In this document: piece by piece, positions 40,306-51,905 of the stretch
Layout: every line of letters starts with the position of its first letter
How positions within the stretch are numbered: the stretch's first letter is position 1
NCBI GenBank assembly: GCA_023333565.1
Contig: JAJKFH010001810.1
Location: forward strand, 1,240,001 to 1,304,000
Source of the DNA: Puffinus mauretanicus
Lineage: Eukaryota; Chordata; Aves; Procellariiformes; Procellariidae
DNA: 64,000 nucleotides
Direction: 5' to 3'
Made by a program: the position numbers and the translations under genes
The notes under the pieces: generated by a model
Database searches by the model: none
Told to the model about the DNA's origin: nothing
Seen by the model: only the letters and a program-made list of their open reading frames with translations

Positions 40306-40403
40306 AAAAGTTAGCACAGATCGGTGCAAAGCCCCAAGTTGTGCAAAGCTGGTGCAAGTTGGTGCAAAGCCCCAAAAGTTAGCATGACTTGGTGCAAAGC
40401 CCC
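40306..40403 (+). repeat. Short minisatellite with TTGGTGCAAAGCCCC core
   Basis: A 30-bp unit (AAAAGTTAGCA...GGTGCAAAGCCCC) occurs at 40306-40335 and again at 40374-40403, a period of 68 bp. A third core copy lies at 40359-40373, with partial copies (GTGCAAAGC, GGTGCAAG) between. Stops are rare across the array, which helps to make the long overlapping open frames here on both strands. Confidence 0.85.
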
Positions 40404-43400
40404 TCAACCTGCCATCATTGTGCAGCTTCTCCTGGTTGCCCCATGCTTTGCTCAATTGCAGCTGATGAGGCCCAGCTGGCTGCATACTTTGTTTCTATTT
40501 TTCATGTCTGAATACAGTTTATTTGCAAAATCATTTCATGTATATGAGTGCGGGTAATCTAAAGCCTTATGGGTGGACTGAGGCTCTTCCACTTATTTTA
40601 CGGCTTTTGGCAAAGTATTTTTCTAGTGCTAATTGGAATGTACTGGGTTATACCAGATCTGTGGAGTGCACATTTTATCATTCCCCATTAAACCCATGTA
40701 CCTATATATCGTCAACATCAGTACCTATCATTCTTATTTTCTTGTTATGAATAGCTTTGTGTGATTTAAGAAGTGTAAAGCAGAAGATTATATTTTGGAT
40801 GTTAATTTCATCTCATAGTGTTATCTAATCAGAATAACTTAGAATAATATGGCTTGCGATTATGTTTTTCAGATGAAAATTTAAAAAAAAATCAAAAAGT
40901 ATTTCTGAACTAGAGGCAGAAAAACCAATCTTTGATTAAAGGAGGTGATGCTAATACACTACTGAAATTTGGGAGGTGCTAGAGTAAATTAAACATAGGT
41001 TAAAAGCATTCAAATTCTTCAATGATGTCTGAGTTGGCACATCAAATTCGCTTAGTGGCCAACACTACTGGAATACTGCTGTGAAGAAGCTAGTATTGTT
41101 GCATCTAAAACAACATCTTGATAGTACATACAGCTTACAGTGCCCAGTTTTCATGTGTCTGAACAGAATGAAATAGGAGGTAGTTGCTTGTATGTCAAAA
41201 CTGCCATAAAGTCATCATTCTTATTCATACTCCAGTTACTTTATATTTCCATAGCAATGTAAAGGACTTCAGGGTTAGAACCATAGAGGGGCATAGGTAG
41301 GTTTAGGTAGACTTTTGGTTCTTGCCTAGATCTGTGGTCATTAAAATCCATGTTCTTTTGCCATCTAACTTTACAGAGAGAAAAAATTCTTAGTTGCTTA
41401 ATTTTTCATCAGTACAAGTACTTAAGCATGTATAACATTGGTCTGGGCAGTCATGTGAATGTCGTAGCTCATGTCAGGATTGATTCTATTAAGGCAAATG
41501 TTTGGGTCCCCCAAGGAGTACGTTTTCTAGATGTTCACATAAAATAAATCAGGTACTATACAAAGCACAGTAGAAGTCATTGCTTTTGTTTGAAAACATT
41601 GCTGGTGGAGAGAAGAGAGAAACACCACGTGTTGTTGACTCCATACTACTAAACCCCGGCTGACTCCCTGCTCAGCAAGCTGGTGGTTTGGTGTCTGACT
41701 CCAAGCCTTCAGCAACTGGGCAGGGAAAGGAAGCTGATGACTTGAGGCTGTAGATTTTACACAGGTTGGAGAAGCTTTTGGCTTACACCAAAGCTAATGC
41801 TTAGGTGATGGAACTTTGTAAGACTAGTCCGTACAATAAGCAAGGCTCTTTCCCAAATATACCTCAAGGTTTATGTCCTCTAGATAATCTAGACAGCTGC
41901 CTTCTCAAGGATAGGATAAAAATCAGGCTGGTTTCATATTTCTCTCTTTCTCTTCTTTCCTTCTAAGTCCTGTGAGGAGATGGTGAAATGTACAGCTGAG
42001 TAATGAGTCATTCTACTCTTCAGGGTTTCATTCAAGGAATATGTGAAATAATGTAGAGATCCCCATCAATTACCAAAGGCTATGGGGCAGGATTTTCTCC
42101 CCGGGTGCATCATGTAGGATGAGGTTAGCTATAACATATATTATCTAATCTTTAGTTTATCTTTGTGTGCTTCAAAAATAATGATAATTTCCTATAGTGC
42201 TTCAAAACTTGCCATGAAATTATCAGTCACTTTTATGCAAATGCATCTGTACTTGTATCAAGATTTGGGCATCAACTCACTACTGTTTAAATACACAGTT
42301 AAAATTGTACTGACTCAGAAAGATGTCAATTAGAGCCAGAAACAATTTAGTGATCTGGATTTTAAAGCCGTCAGAGAATAGTTGTCATTCTGGTTTTGTA
42401 CTTTATAATGCCATGTCCTGGAAGAGAGCAATGAATTTTGGAGAAAAATCCTTCCTTTCATCATCTTCACAAAAAGAGAGCATTTAATTACTCCTGTTCT
42501 TTCCTGTCATTATCCTCAATTTGCATCTTCCAATTCTGATACGTCTGGTGGGCTTTTGTAGAGATTTTTACTTTTCAGACTCTTCTGAGTAAGATGCAAG
42601 ATTATTTCTGGCCTAGATCAGAGCTGTTCATTCTGAACTGGAGAAAAGAAATGGAAGAAAGGCCAGGAGATCTGAGGGATCCTGTAACCAAACCATGCTT
42701 CCACTAGCTTCCTTTTTTTCCAAAAAATACTTGAAGTCCCTGAGGCACTGTGTTTCTAAGAGGGTTTTTTGCCTACTAAGTTGAGGAAAATATCCAAGCT
42801 CTGTGCTTTAAAGAATTTATTTCTGTTAAGTAGTTCCTATTTTATTGACATTCTTTTAAAAGTTCTGAAAAAGCACTAAAGTCTAAAAGAAAAGAGAAGG
42901 CTTCTGCAAGATGCAATTATACTGTCTGTCTTTGTCCCTCTTTTATTAAATGTAGAAGACTTGAGCAACAATAATAAACATAAGAAAATGTTAGTTCTTG
43001 TATAATCCTCCATTAGCATCATAAAAGAGAATTCTGAATAAAGATTAAAGTTTTTTTTTTTAAAAAAAGGTTACATATTTAAGTTCTCTCTTCTACAAAA
43101 GAAGGAACCTTAAAAGAAGATGAGCATAAAGGAAAATGCAAAAGATAAAGTAGAAGGGTTTGTTATAAAAACAAATGTCATATTGCTTCTTGTCCCTGAT
43201 GTTTTTTGTCCATCAGACAATGGAGTGGCCTGAAATGCAGACACGTCATGGGGGAGACTGAAGTGCAGCTTTGTCCTTTAGCTCAGTACAGACCTTGGAA
43301 GTGACGTTGTCATTTTTCAATAAGGGTTTCACGCAGTGAGCAGTGTGCACATATACCAACATTTCCATAACGCTGTGGCAATGATATATCTTCTTTTGGT

Positions 43401-46400
43401 AACTTTAGGTCAAGTGAACCTAATAATGACTTCAAAATTTAAAGATTCTAACTGAAATTCTAGAAATAAGGTTGCAATGTTTTATACTGAAGGAACAACC
43501 CTTATAGAGTTGCCTTTCAAGGTCATGGATAAAGCTCAGTAAAAAGACGTTAAACATTTATGTACCACGTATATCACTTTCATTTTTAAAAAGCAAAACT
43601 CCCCTTATAAATTCCTTAGAGCTCATTAGTCACTGCAACCTTCTAATGGTAATTTTCACTGAGTTTGGAAACGTGGAGGGTTGCTGAGGGCGTGTGTTTA
43701 AATGCATTATGGCCAGAGGGCAGATCGTGCTCTCGTAGAAAGGCAGAAGTCTTCCTGACTTGGGCAAGAGCTTCCTGAGGCTCACAGCATTGCTGTCGTC
43801 GTTAAGGACACGTTATGGCATGGACTGCAATGTAAAGTGGAGTAAATGGTCTTTTACTCTGCTTTGGAAATGTCTGTGCTCATAAACAGTTACCAAAGAC
43901 TAAACAAAAGCAAAATTTTAAGAGGATAATTATGGTTTTGGGGAGATAGTAAGCTCTGAGCAAAAAATGCACCTCTCGTCCTCCCATTGAGTGACTCGAG
44001 TGACCTCCCAGGTCTCAGGGAACACGACACAGGATTAGACCTTGTGGCAGTTGTCTGTGAAGCTGTTCAGGTGGTGGAGGGAACACGAGGATAACTTCTG
44101 AAGATAAATTTATAAAGAATTGTGTGATACATTGAAAATTTTCTACAATTTCCTGCTTTTTTTAAATACTCAATCTGAAACCAGACCTTGTTTTAGACTG
44201 AAGATGACCTTAAATCCATTTAAAAAACTACATGCCGGTAAAAAAAAAGTCAGAACATTTTGTGTTTCATTTCTTGAAGCCTTTTCTGAAGTGATTACTA
44301 TTTACTTCCCCATTTCTGCTGTGACTGATCTTGAAAAGAGAAAGAACACTACTACCTTAGCCTGGCTTAGGCAATGAAAAAAAGACGTAAGTCACTTGAG
44401 GGATGATTTTAACCTACTAGGTAAGAACATAAACAAAGTTCCGAAGGAAATGTACGGAAGCACAGTCATAACTTGGAGCGCAGTTTTTACTGCTTGAGTG
44501 AAATATCATCGTGAATTTTCATTGAGTTGAAGTGAGAATTAATTTAGTTCTCTACGTCCCTGGTAGAATTTTCTTAAATTACTACAGGCCTTAACTTTCT
44601 GCATCCTGTAAAATAATGCGCCACTTCCCCAGACAATACAGTGGTGTTTATAGCAGCTTAATTTTCTTTCATTATGTGATTCCATGTAGCACCTATAAAG
44701 ATGTGATCTGCACAACACTAACAGTCCTTCAAAGTTAAAGCTTAAACAGATGGATGTCGTCAAGTCCGTTAAACTCAAAGCACAAAGCACTTCACGCTGC
44801 TGGCCAATAGGATTAATAAAGGTGTAAGAGTTACACCGAAATAAGAAAACCATGAGTAATTATAGAAACTAGACTCTCAACCTGATTATTCCACGAGTCA
44901 TGCACAGGAGGCTCTGCAGTGCTCTGGTGCTGCGTTCTTCCAGTCCACTTCTGTTCTGGTGCAGGATCATGGCACGAGGTTGAAAATGTCTTTTCTTCCT
45001 GTTAGGTACTCCATCATAGGTGTTAAACATGTGCTTACAGAAACTGCTTCTAATTTAGTGCCATAACACCACAGAAGGAGGAGAGAAGGGGGATTTGCTA
45101 GAGAGAGAGGGGAACGTTTAAAATGGTATTTTGGTTCCTGCCATGTATGTGCATCATTGTGCAGAGCTGCTCTGTTCCCCGTGAGTTGTGTACTGTCCCT
45201 GTTCAGACAGTATTGTGCAGAACTGCAGCATGTGGCAGACAGGGAAACGTCTGTCTCTATACAGTACTCCATATGGTGCCGTAGTCTCCCTTCATACCCC
45301 AATTCTCCTTTCATACCCCAAAGAGAGGCCACAGAAAATGTGGGAACACTTAAAGATCAATTTTCTTGGCCACTATGGGGTGGCCAGTGGCAACAACACA
45401 CAGCCCTACGCCTTTCATGGCTGTGTCTGTGCTAGAAAAACCACATGAGATGAATAGAAAATAGTGACCCTGTAGACTGATGGGAAGGGATTTCTTTCCC
45501 TTCATCTCCACTTAAAAAACATATGACATAGTTAAATGTTCCATTAGCTTTGTCTCCCCTGCTCCATGAATCTCTCACAGAAGTGTACTTCCAAGCTTAT
45601 TTTCCAATGACACATGCTGCCACATTTGAGATGAAAATGTGATTCTGAATGATATAGCCCAATTTTCACTTCTGGGAGCTGAAGAATATCACATCATCTT
45701 GGCAAATATTATTCTGCAGCTATTACATCAAAGCAACCATAGAACTTTTACAATATGTCCCTCAGCACACATGTAGGTTTTTTTGTTTTTTTTCTTGTTC
45801 TGTGTAGGATTATTTAGAAGATTGGGATTCAGAGTTTGGGTTATGTTCTCATTGTCGTTGGTTAGATTCATGATTCTGGCCAGCTGCTTTGTTAAATCTG
45901 GGCCATATACTATTGCTCTTTCTGTGTCACTAAAAAGCTTGAGCAGAGGAAAACAGCCACAGTCCTGTAGCGTGGGAGAGACTACAGTAAAGAGAGTTCA
46001 ACCTCACCTTCCCATCACTCTCCAGCTCCACAAATGACTTCTGCGATAGCGAAGGGAAGAGATGAGTATAGATAATCGGAGTCTACTCTGACTACATGGG
46101 TTCACTCATCAAGGCCAGAAATACTTGAGCATAAGTTGTCTGTTCATTCTCTGCAGGCAGCACGAGCACCAATATCACTCTGCTAAGAATTTGGGTTTGT
46201 TTGCATCACAAGAGGCAAGGATTTGGTTCTCTCTATTTCACTCTGTCCATGAATATGGTAGTGCTGCAGTAATGCTGTTGACTGGATATAATGCTGCTAT
46301 TGTGTACTGTTCATACAGAACACTTGAACCGATGGGTCAGGAGTCTGCAAGATATTTCAGATAAGCAATGACATAAAAGTAAAAATAATTACTATTAGAG

Positions 46401-47935
46401 TTTGGTGATTTGAGGAAACAGCCTGTTTTACATAAATGCAAAGAAAAGGAGTTGGCAACTAAATAAACCACTACTTAATTTTCTTTTCAGTTTCATGTTT
46501 TATTTTTTCCTCCTTCATTGTATTATTCAAATGAAAATTCAGTGCATGACAACTAAAGCATGCATCACAATTCTCTTTCTTTCTAAAAAGGCTGAATTTT
46601 CTATTTATCCACTGGCGTTTGAATCTATGTAAATGTTATATTAATTATGATCTATGTTGTTGCCTGTTCATACTGCCTGCAGTTATTGTATTCATGCATG
46701 TAGAGAGAATGCAATGCCTACATGGACTGCAGATGCGAAGGGATCCATACGTCCTTGGTGAGCCACACACAGCATCCTGTGAGATCAAGGTCTAAAGTGT
46801 AGTACTCACAAGGACTGTGGTGGAACAGGGGACTTGGAGCTGTCAAAAGCTGTACTGATTTAATAGCTGAATTAGGTCTGCAGCTGGAACTCTTCTCATC
46901 CTCTTTTGGAACTTATTCTGTGCAATGAATTTTAAGTTAGTACTCTTAAGAGTTCCATTATTCTGAATATATACCAGCAACCAATTCTCTGCTGATGTCA
47001 ATCAGGATAACTTCATTACTGTTGGGGAGTTTTGGAGATTAACAGTGTCTAAGGCTTTAACCTTGTTATGATAGCCAGGAAACATCAAGTTCCATTTCCA
47101 AATGATTACGGAATGCTAATAGCTCTCTTGATTTTACTCATATAGATTGACACAAATTGATTTAGCTCTGATCATTGCTGAGCTAAATACATTCCTGAAA
47201 TTTCAAAATAATTGAATTGGTAGTTTTGCAGCATTTTTCTATAGAGACTCGTAAATTGCTTTGTTCTCCAGAATTACAAAATAAATTAGGTAAAAGTTTA
47301 ATCATAGAACTGTAAAACGTTGCAAATGTGAAAAGCAGTAGCTTTATTGTTTTCTTTAAAAAAAAAACCAAAACCAAAACCCAAAAAACTCACCATCAAG
47401 TTCAAATTAAGAAAACTGTTTTCATTTGTTTTTATGTTTTTGAAAGAATTCACTGATTTTGCAGCATAGTGAAGTGCCGATTATCGTGATTGCTGCCTGG
47501 GAGGGGATACCTTTGCCAAGGTCATTTCTGTCACTTGCCCTCATTTTTTTCTTTAATCTTTACCTCTGAAAATAAATGTCATGTTGTAGCTTAAACACTA
47601 TTATAAGCAATAGCATGCCTGAATGCAGCTGTAATTGAAGCTCTACCTACTCTTCCTTTTACAAAATTGGTGCAGGCTTCACTGCTAAACCCAGGTGCAC
47701 GGATCTCAATTAAAGGCAGGGTGAAAAACTGCAATTCCATGCGGTCTCATTTTCATAAATGTGATTTTGACTGGGCCTATTTTAGCCCACACGTGCTGCT
47801 GTGAACAGAGGCAGAGCAGTAAGACCATGGGCTAGGACTGTTCACATAGGCAAAAGGTATTCATTTCCTTGAAAGAAAGAAGAGAACAGTAGATGTTGGA
47901 GGGAGACAGTATATTTTTATGACAAGAGGAGTAAG

Positions 47936-48668
47936 ATCATAGAATCATAGAATCATAGAATCATTAAGGTTCGAAAAGACCTCTAAGATCATCGAGTCCA
48001 ACCACTTCCCTGGGCAGCCTGTTCCAAGGCCTGACCACTCTTTCAGGAAAGAAATTTCTCCTAATGTCCAGTCTAAACCTCCCTTGGCGCAACTTGAGGC
48101 CATTTCCTCTCGTCCTATCACTTGTTACTTGGGAGAAGAGACCAACACCCACCTCACTACAACCTCCCTTCAGGTAGTCATAGAGCGCGATGAGGTCTCC
48201 CCTCAGCCTCCTCTTCTCCAGACTAAACAGTCCCAGTTCCCTCAGCCGCTCCTCATAAGACTTGTGCTCCAGGCCCTCCACCAGCTTCGTTGCCCTTCTC
48301 TGGACACGCTCCAGCACCTCAATGTCCTTCTTGTAGTGAGGGGCCCAAAACTGAACACAGGATTCGAGGTGTGGCCTCACCAGTGCCGAGTACAGGGGCA
48401 CGATTACCTCCCTGCTCCTGCTGGCCACTCTATTTCTGATACCGGCCAGGATGCCGTTGGCCTTCTTGGCCACCTGGGCACACTGCCGGCTCATGTTCAG
48501 CCGGCTGTCAACCAGCACCCCCACGTCCTTTTCCTCTGGGCAGCTTTCCAGCCACTCTTCCCCAAGCCTGTAGTGTTGCATGGGGTTGTTGTGACCCAAG
48601 TGCAGGACCCGGCACTTGGCCTTGTTGAACCTCATACAATTGGCCTCAGCCCATCAATCCAGCCTGTG
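47936..48668 (-). mobile_element. CR1 LINE, 5'-truncated, antisense to MAGI2
   Basis: The + strand begins with three copies of the TCATAGAA octamer at 47937-47960, the reverse complement of the CR1 3' tail. A CR1 3' terminus and the C-terminal part of ORF2 follow. The element stops abruptly near 48668, inside the ORF2 codons just downstream of the reverse-transcriptase active-site region, so it is a typical 5'-truncated insertion of about 730 bp. It keeps CpG sites and a long open frame, making it the youngest-looking repeat in the window. No clear target-site duplication is visible, which is usual for CR1. Confidence 0.95.
47964..48656 (-). pseudogene. CR1 ORF2 C-terminal reverse-transcriptase remnant
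   Basis: Reading the minus strand, an open frame runs for 223 codons from a methionine codon at 48633-48635 to a TAA at 47964-47966. Motifs typical of the CR1 ORF2 thumb and C-terminal region are visible: [55 protein letters not shown] and [14 protein letters not shown]. Just upstream the frame continues as RLD-stop-WAEANC. The stop is a TGA at 48654-48656 where a CGA arginine codon is expected, which looks like CpG decay. The catalytic FADD box, the rest of the polymerase palm and the endonuclease are absent through 5' truncation. The open frame is therefore a dead fragment and its ATG is an internal residue, not a true start. Confidence 0.92.
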
Positions 48669-48879
48669 TTTTATCTTATCATTCTTCTGAAGAAATCAGT
48701 GATAAACCAAGAGGTTTTCAGGAGCAAATGTAAGTCATGGGATTCAATTACTTCAGTGATGATTTTTGGACTAGGAGTGACTTTTGTAGAGAAGGAATTC
48801 AGGCTGTTCCAGGGATTTTCACGACAGCACAAGCAAGGTCAAAAGAAACAGGTGAGAGTGAGCCAGGAGAACAGTTTGG

Positions 48880-49720
48880 TAAAGAAGACCTAACTAGAGA
48901 CAGAGGCAGGGAAAAAGAGAATTAAAAAAGTAGAAAAAGTTGGCAGTGATGGATGATGAGATGGATGATGGAGAGGAGGTTCAACCATTGAGATCTGACC
49001 TACTTCTGGAAACTTGTAAACAGCCTTTTGGTCAGTGGAAAGGTTGAATTATACCTTTTAGATGAAAAAAGACGTGAGAGGTAGAAAATATGTTGCAGCA
49101 TGACTGTTGCAGTCAGCAGGATGAATGTGACAGGTTGAGAAGCACCGGAAAGAGAAGTGAGAGGAGCAAACCAAGAAGGTGGCTAACAGAGTTGGTCTAC
49201 GGCTTGGCTGTAGATGACAGCAATGAGCAAACAGGGGGAGGAGGGAAGATGGCATTGGACAATCAGAAGGAGTAGGACAAATACAGGACAAAGACTTCAA
49301 AACAGAAAGAGCAGAGAAGGTGACAGATATCCCAGCCTGGACCAATTCAGGGTAGGGATTGTAGGAAAATTGGGAGCCTTGTTGAGAGACGGCAGCTGCC
49401 CAAACAGTGGCTGACACGTGCAGGTATGTCGATGAGACATGAGCTTCCTCTGGAAGTCCTGGCTGGATGTGACCTACTGGAGTGGTCTGGGAGGTTGCAG
49501 CACTACCATAGGCATCAGCCAGGGGTAGTATGGCCCTCCTCAGCTGGTGTATGAGGTATGGTGCCATACTAACATTGCTTTCCAGGTTCCTGCCCAAACT
49601 GCAGGCAGGTTGAGCTTGTGTACAGTTGCACTCGTTTATGTTGATTTTCTGCATGAGAACTAGAATCAGAAGAGAGTAAGACGAGGCTGCACGGTCTTGT
49701 GATCGTGGGTTCAGAGATGG
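48880..49720 (+). other. Purine-biased block beside the CR1 copy; 198-codon antisense open frame
   Basis: The + strand here is enriched in A and G (for example GAGGCAGGGAAAAAGAGAAT and AGATGGATGATGGAGAGGAG). The minus strand is therefore pyrimidine-rich and low in TAA/TAG/TGA, which is enough to account for the 198-codon minus-strand frame at 49058-49654. That frame encodes a Ser/Pro/His/Cys-rich product with no recognised domain, and + strand frames overlap it. I do not call a gene. Confidence 0.5.
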
Positions 49721-51714
49721 CAGGAGGGTAGATGGAGGAGGTGGGCATGAGGTTCTTTAAGGTAATTGAAAAAAAGAGGGTATAATTTTCACAAGACTGA
49801 CTGAAGTGGCAAACCTGTGGGGAAAATACTGTGTGACAGGATCATTAAAGATTGCATTATAGTAGAAATCCAAAAGGAGATTAATTAAAACAACTGGTAA
49901 ACTATGACATTTTCTAATTTTTGAATGCTATGGTTTACAAGTGTAATAATGTTCTTCTGTCATAACTTACAGAGTAGACATAGTCATACAATAATTTTTT
50001 TTTTCTTGGAGGAGACAACAACATTTTTAGGGGGAAAAAATTAAATTTAGATTTTTATCTTACTTTGTTCCTGCTTATAGTACTGGCAACACTAAACAGT
50101 ACTCCGGGAAAAAAAAGTTTTCAAGCTCATTTTAATGTAAAGTAACTACAGCTCTCAGTAAATGTGAATGCTGAAACAATTTCTTAGTAGAAAACCCAGT
50201 GTCACTTTAAATATTAAAAGAAAAATTTTAGTTGGCCTTATCAGGGAGACTTTCTGCACATAGATTTACACTTTTTTCAAGTCTCTTATTAGTTTTATAC
50301 AATCATTCTGACATTGTTGGAGGAAAGAACAATAATGAAATACATGTTGACAGTTGAAGCTAACAGTCTGGAGTGATACAGAAAATAAAGATAAGGAAAG
50401 TTTCTGAAAAAGTAGGACCTTGCTTAGAGCGTGTCTAGCCCAGTTTTCATAAAACTGAGATGATGTTGTTTATTTACAGTAGCTGTGTAGAGCTTATGTG
50501 AGCCATGAAATAATTAATAAAATGTGAGAGAACTAGTTCATGATCTTTGTGCCAAGCAGGCATTTATGTACAAGCTGGGGAAGCCAGCAGCATTCTTTAG
50601 AAAAATACAGTGGAGCTATGGGAAAGAAAAAGAACAATAATTAATATTTTCTGCTGTCAGTTAATGTAGATTATGCTGTTTTAGTCTCAAACATTTCTCC
50701 AGGGTTTCTGGTAAAATCAGAAGCACTTGAAATGCATTGTGAGTGCTGGGGGAGCTCAGAAATACATTGCAATGATATGATGTTTAAAACGAGAAATGTT
50801 TTTGTCTAAACGATAGTGTGAACTGAGCTTTCAAGGAGTTTTCTCCACACAGTGGTACGACGCAATGTTCCTTACCAAGAAATGTCCATGGACTTACAGT
50901 CAGAGGTGCTCAGACATGTCCTGGTTCCATACGCCTCTTATGAGGAATCAGGAATGACTCCAAAGTCTGCAGGAGGGAATGGAGTGGGAAATAAGGAGAT
51001 GTTCCTTATGAGAGATGAGATGTGTTTGACCAAACTTTTGCAGTAAAGGAGAAACACACTGCTGCTACAGAGAAAAAAATCTATATTTAGTTTATTTTAT
51101 CTTCAGAGAGCTAAAGCTTTCTAGGTTAGCTTAATATTTACAATAAAATCAGTGTTGAATCTTATTTATTACTCAGTATTCACCTTTGGTTTTATTATGT
51201 CTGTCTCTATTTTTCTTGCCTCAATATATTAGCATTTGAGCAAAATAAAAGAGGGTACATGTGAACAGTTTCTTGGTTAATTATTGAGAACTTTTTTTCA
51301 AGAAGTAATTTTTAATCTCACCTTCACAAGTGATAGCCAGGAGCTGGAACAGCTTCCTGTTAGTGACATGTCAGAAGGCCCAATACAAGAATGTTTTTGA
51401 GAAGGTATTTTTATGAGCATTTTAGTCACAGAATAACACTGCTGTACCAAGGGTATGCAAATTAATAGATAGTGAAATGATTTAAACATGTTTAATTTAA
51501 TTTAATTTAAACATGTTTGAATAAGTGATCATGAATCTGATGGTTTCTCTTATTGGCAAGATGCAAGCTTCAGTTTACTTGCAAGAAAGATAGTTAAAAC
51601 AGGAGCAGATTGAGATATGCTGATCTCAAATGCCCAAAATGAAATATGCATTTGATCAAGCTTTACAGGATTTTATGCTGGATCTGGCCATACGTGCTAT
51701 AAGAAATTGAGGTC

Positions 51715-51905
51715 AACCTGTGGTTAGAGGTAAAAGTTATTTAGGGTGAAAAAAAGTATTATTTGCTTCATTTTAGGATGTCTCTTTCTTCCTGTGTGAC
51801 CTTAATAAGGTCACTAAACTTTTGCTGCAAATTCGTTTTGAGAAGAGAACAAAAGAAATAATAGCCTTTGAGATTTCTTGTGAAGGCAGATTAATGAAGA
51901 TTCAT
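51715..51905 (+). mobile_element. Degenerate MIR-like SINE, sense
   Basis: TGTGGTTAGAGG at 51719 resembles the A-box segment. CTTCCTGTGTGACCTTAATA, directly followed by AGGTCACTAAACTTTTG (51789-51826), matches the MIR core CTGTGTGACCTTGGGCAAGT-CACT. AATAATAGCC (51858) and TTCTTGTGAAGGCAGATTAA (51875) fit the GGGATAATAATA and TTGTGAGGATTAA segments. All parts occur in the right order and spacing. Confidence 0.62.

Noticed and set aside
48084..48893. 269-codon + strand open frame
   Set aside because: It is mostly the antisense shadow of the CR1 ORF2 remnant on the minus strand and runs past the end of the element.
49058..49654. 198-codon minus-strand open frame
   Set aside because: The + strand is purine-rich here, so stop codons are depleted on the minus strand. 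No domain, signal peptide or splice support is seen, and + strand frames overlap it.
51479..51522. AAACATGTTT repeated around (TTTAA)n as a transposon terminal repeat
   Set aside because: The 10-mer is itself a palindrome and the spacer is simple sequence; no element lies between.
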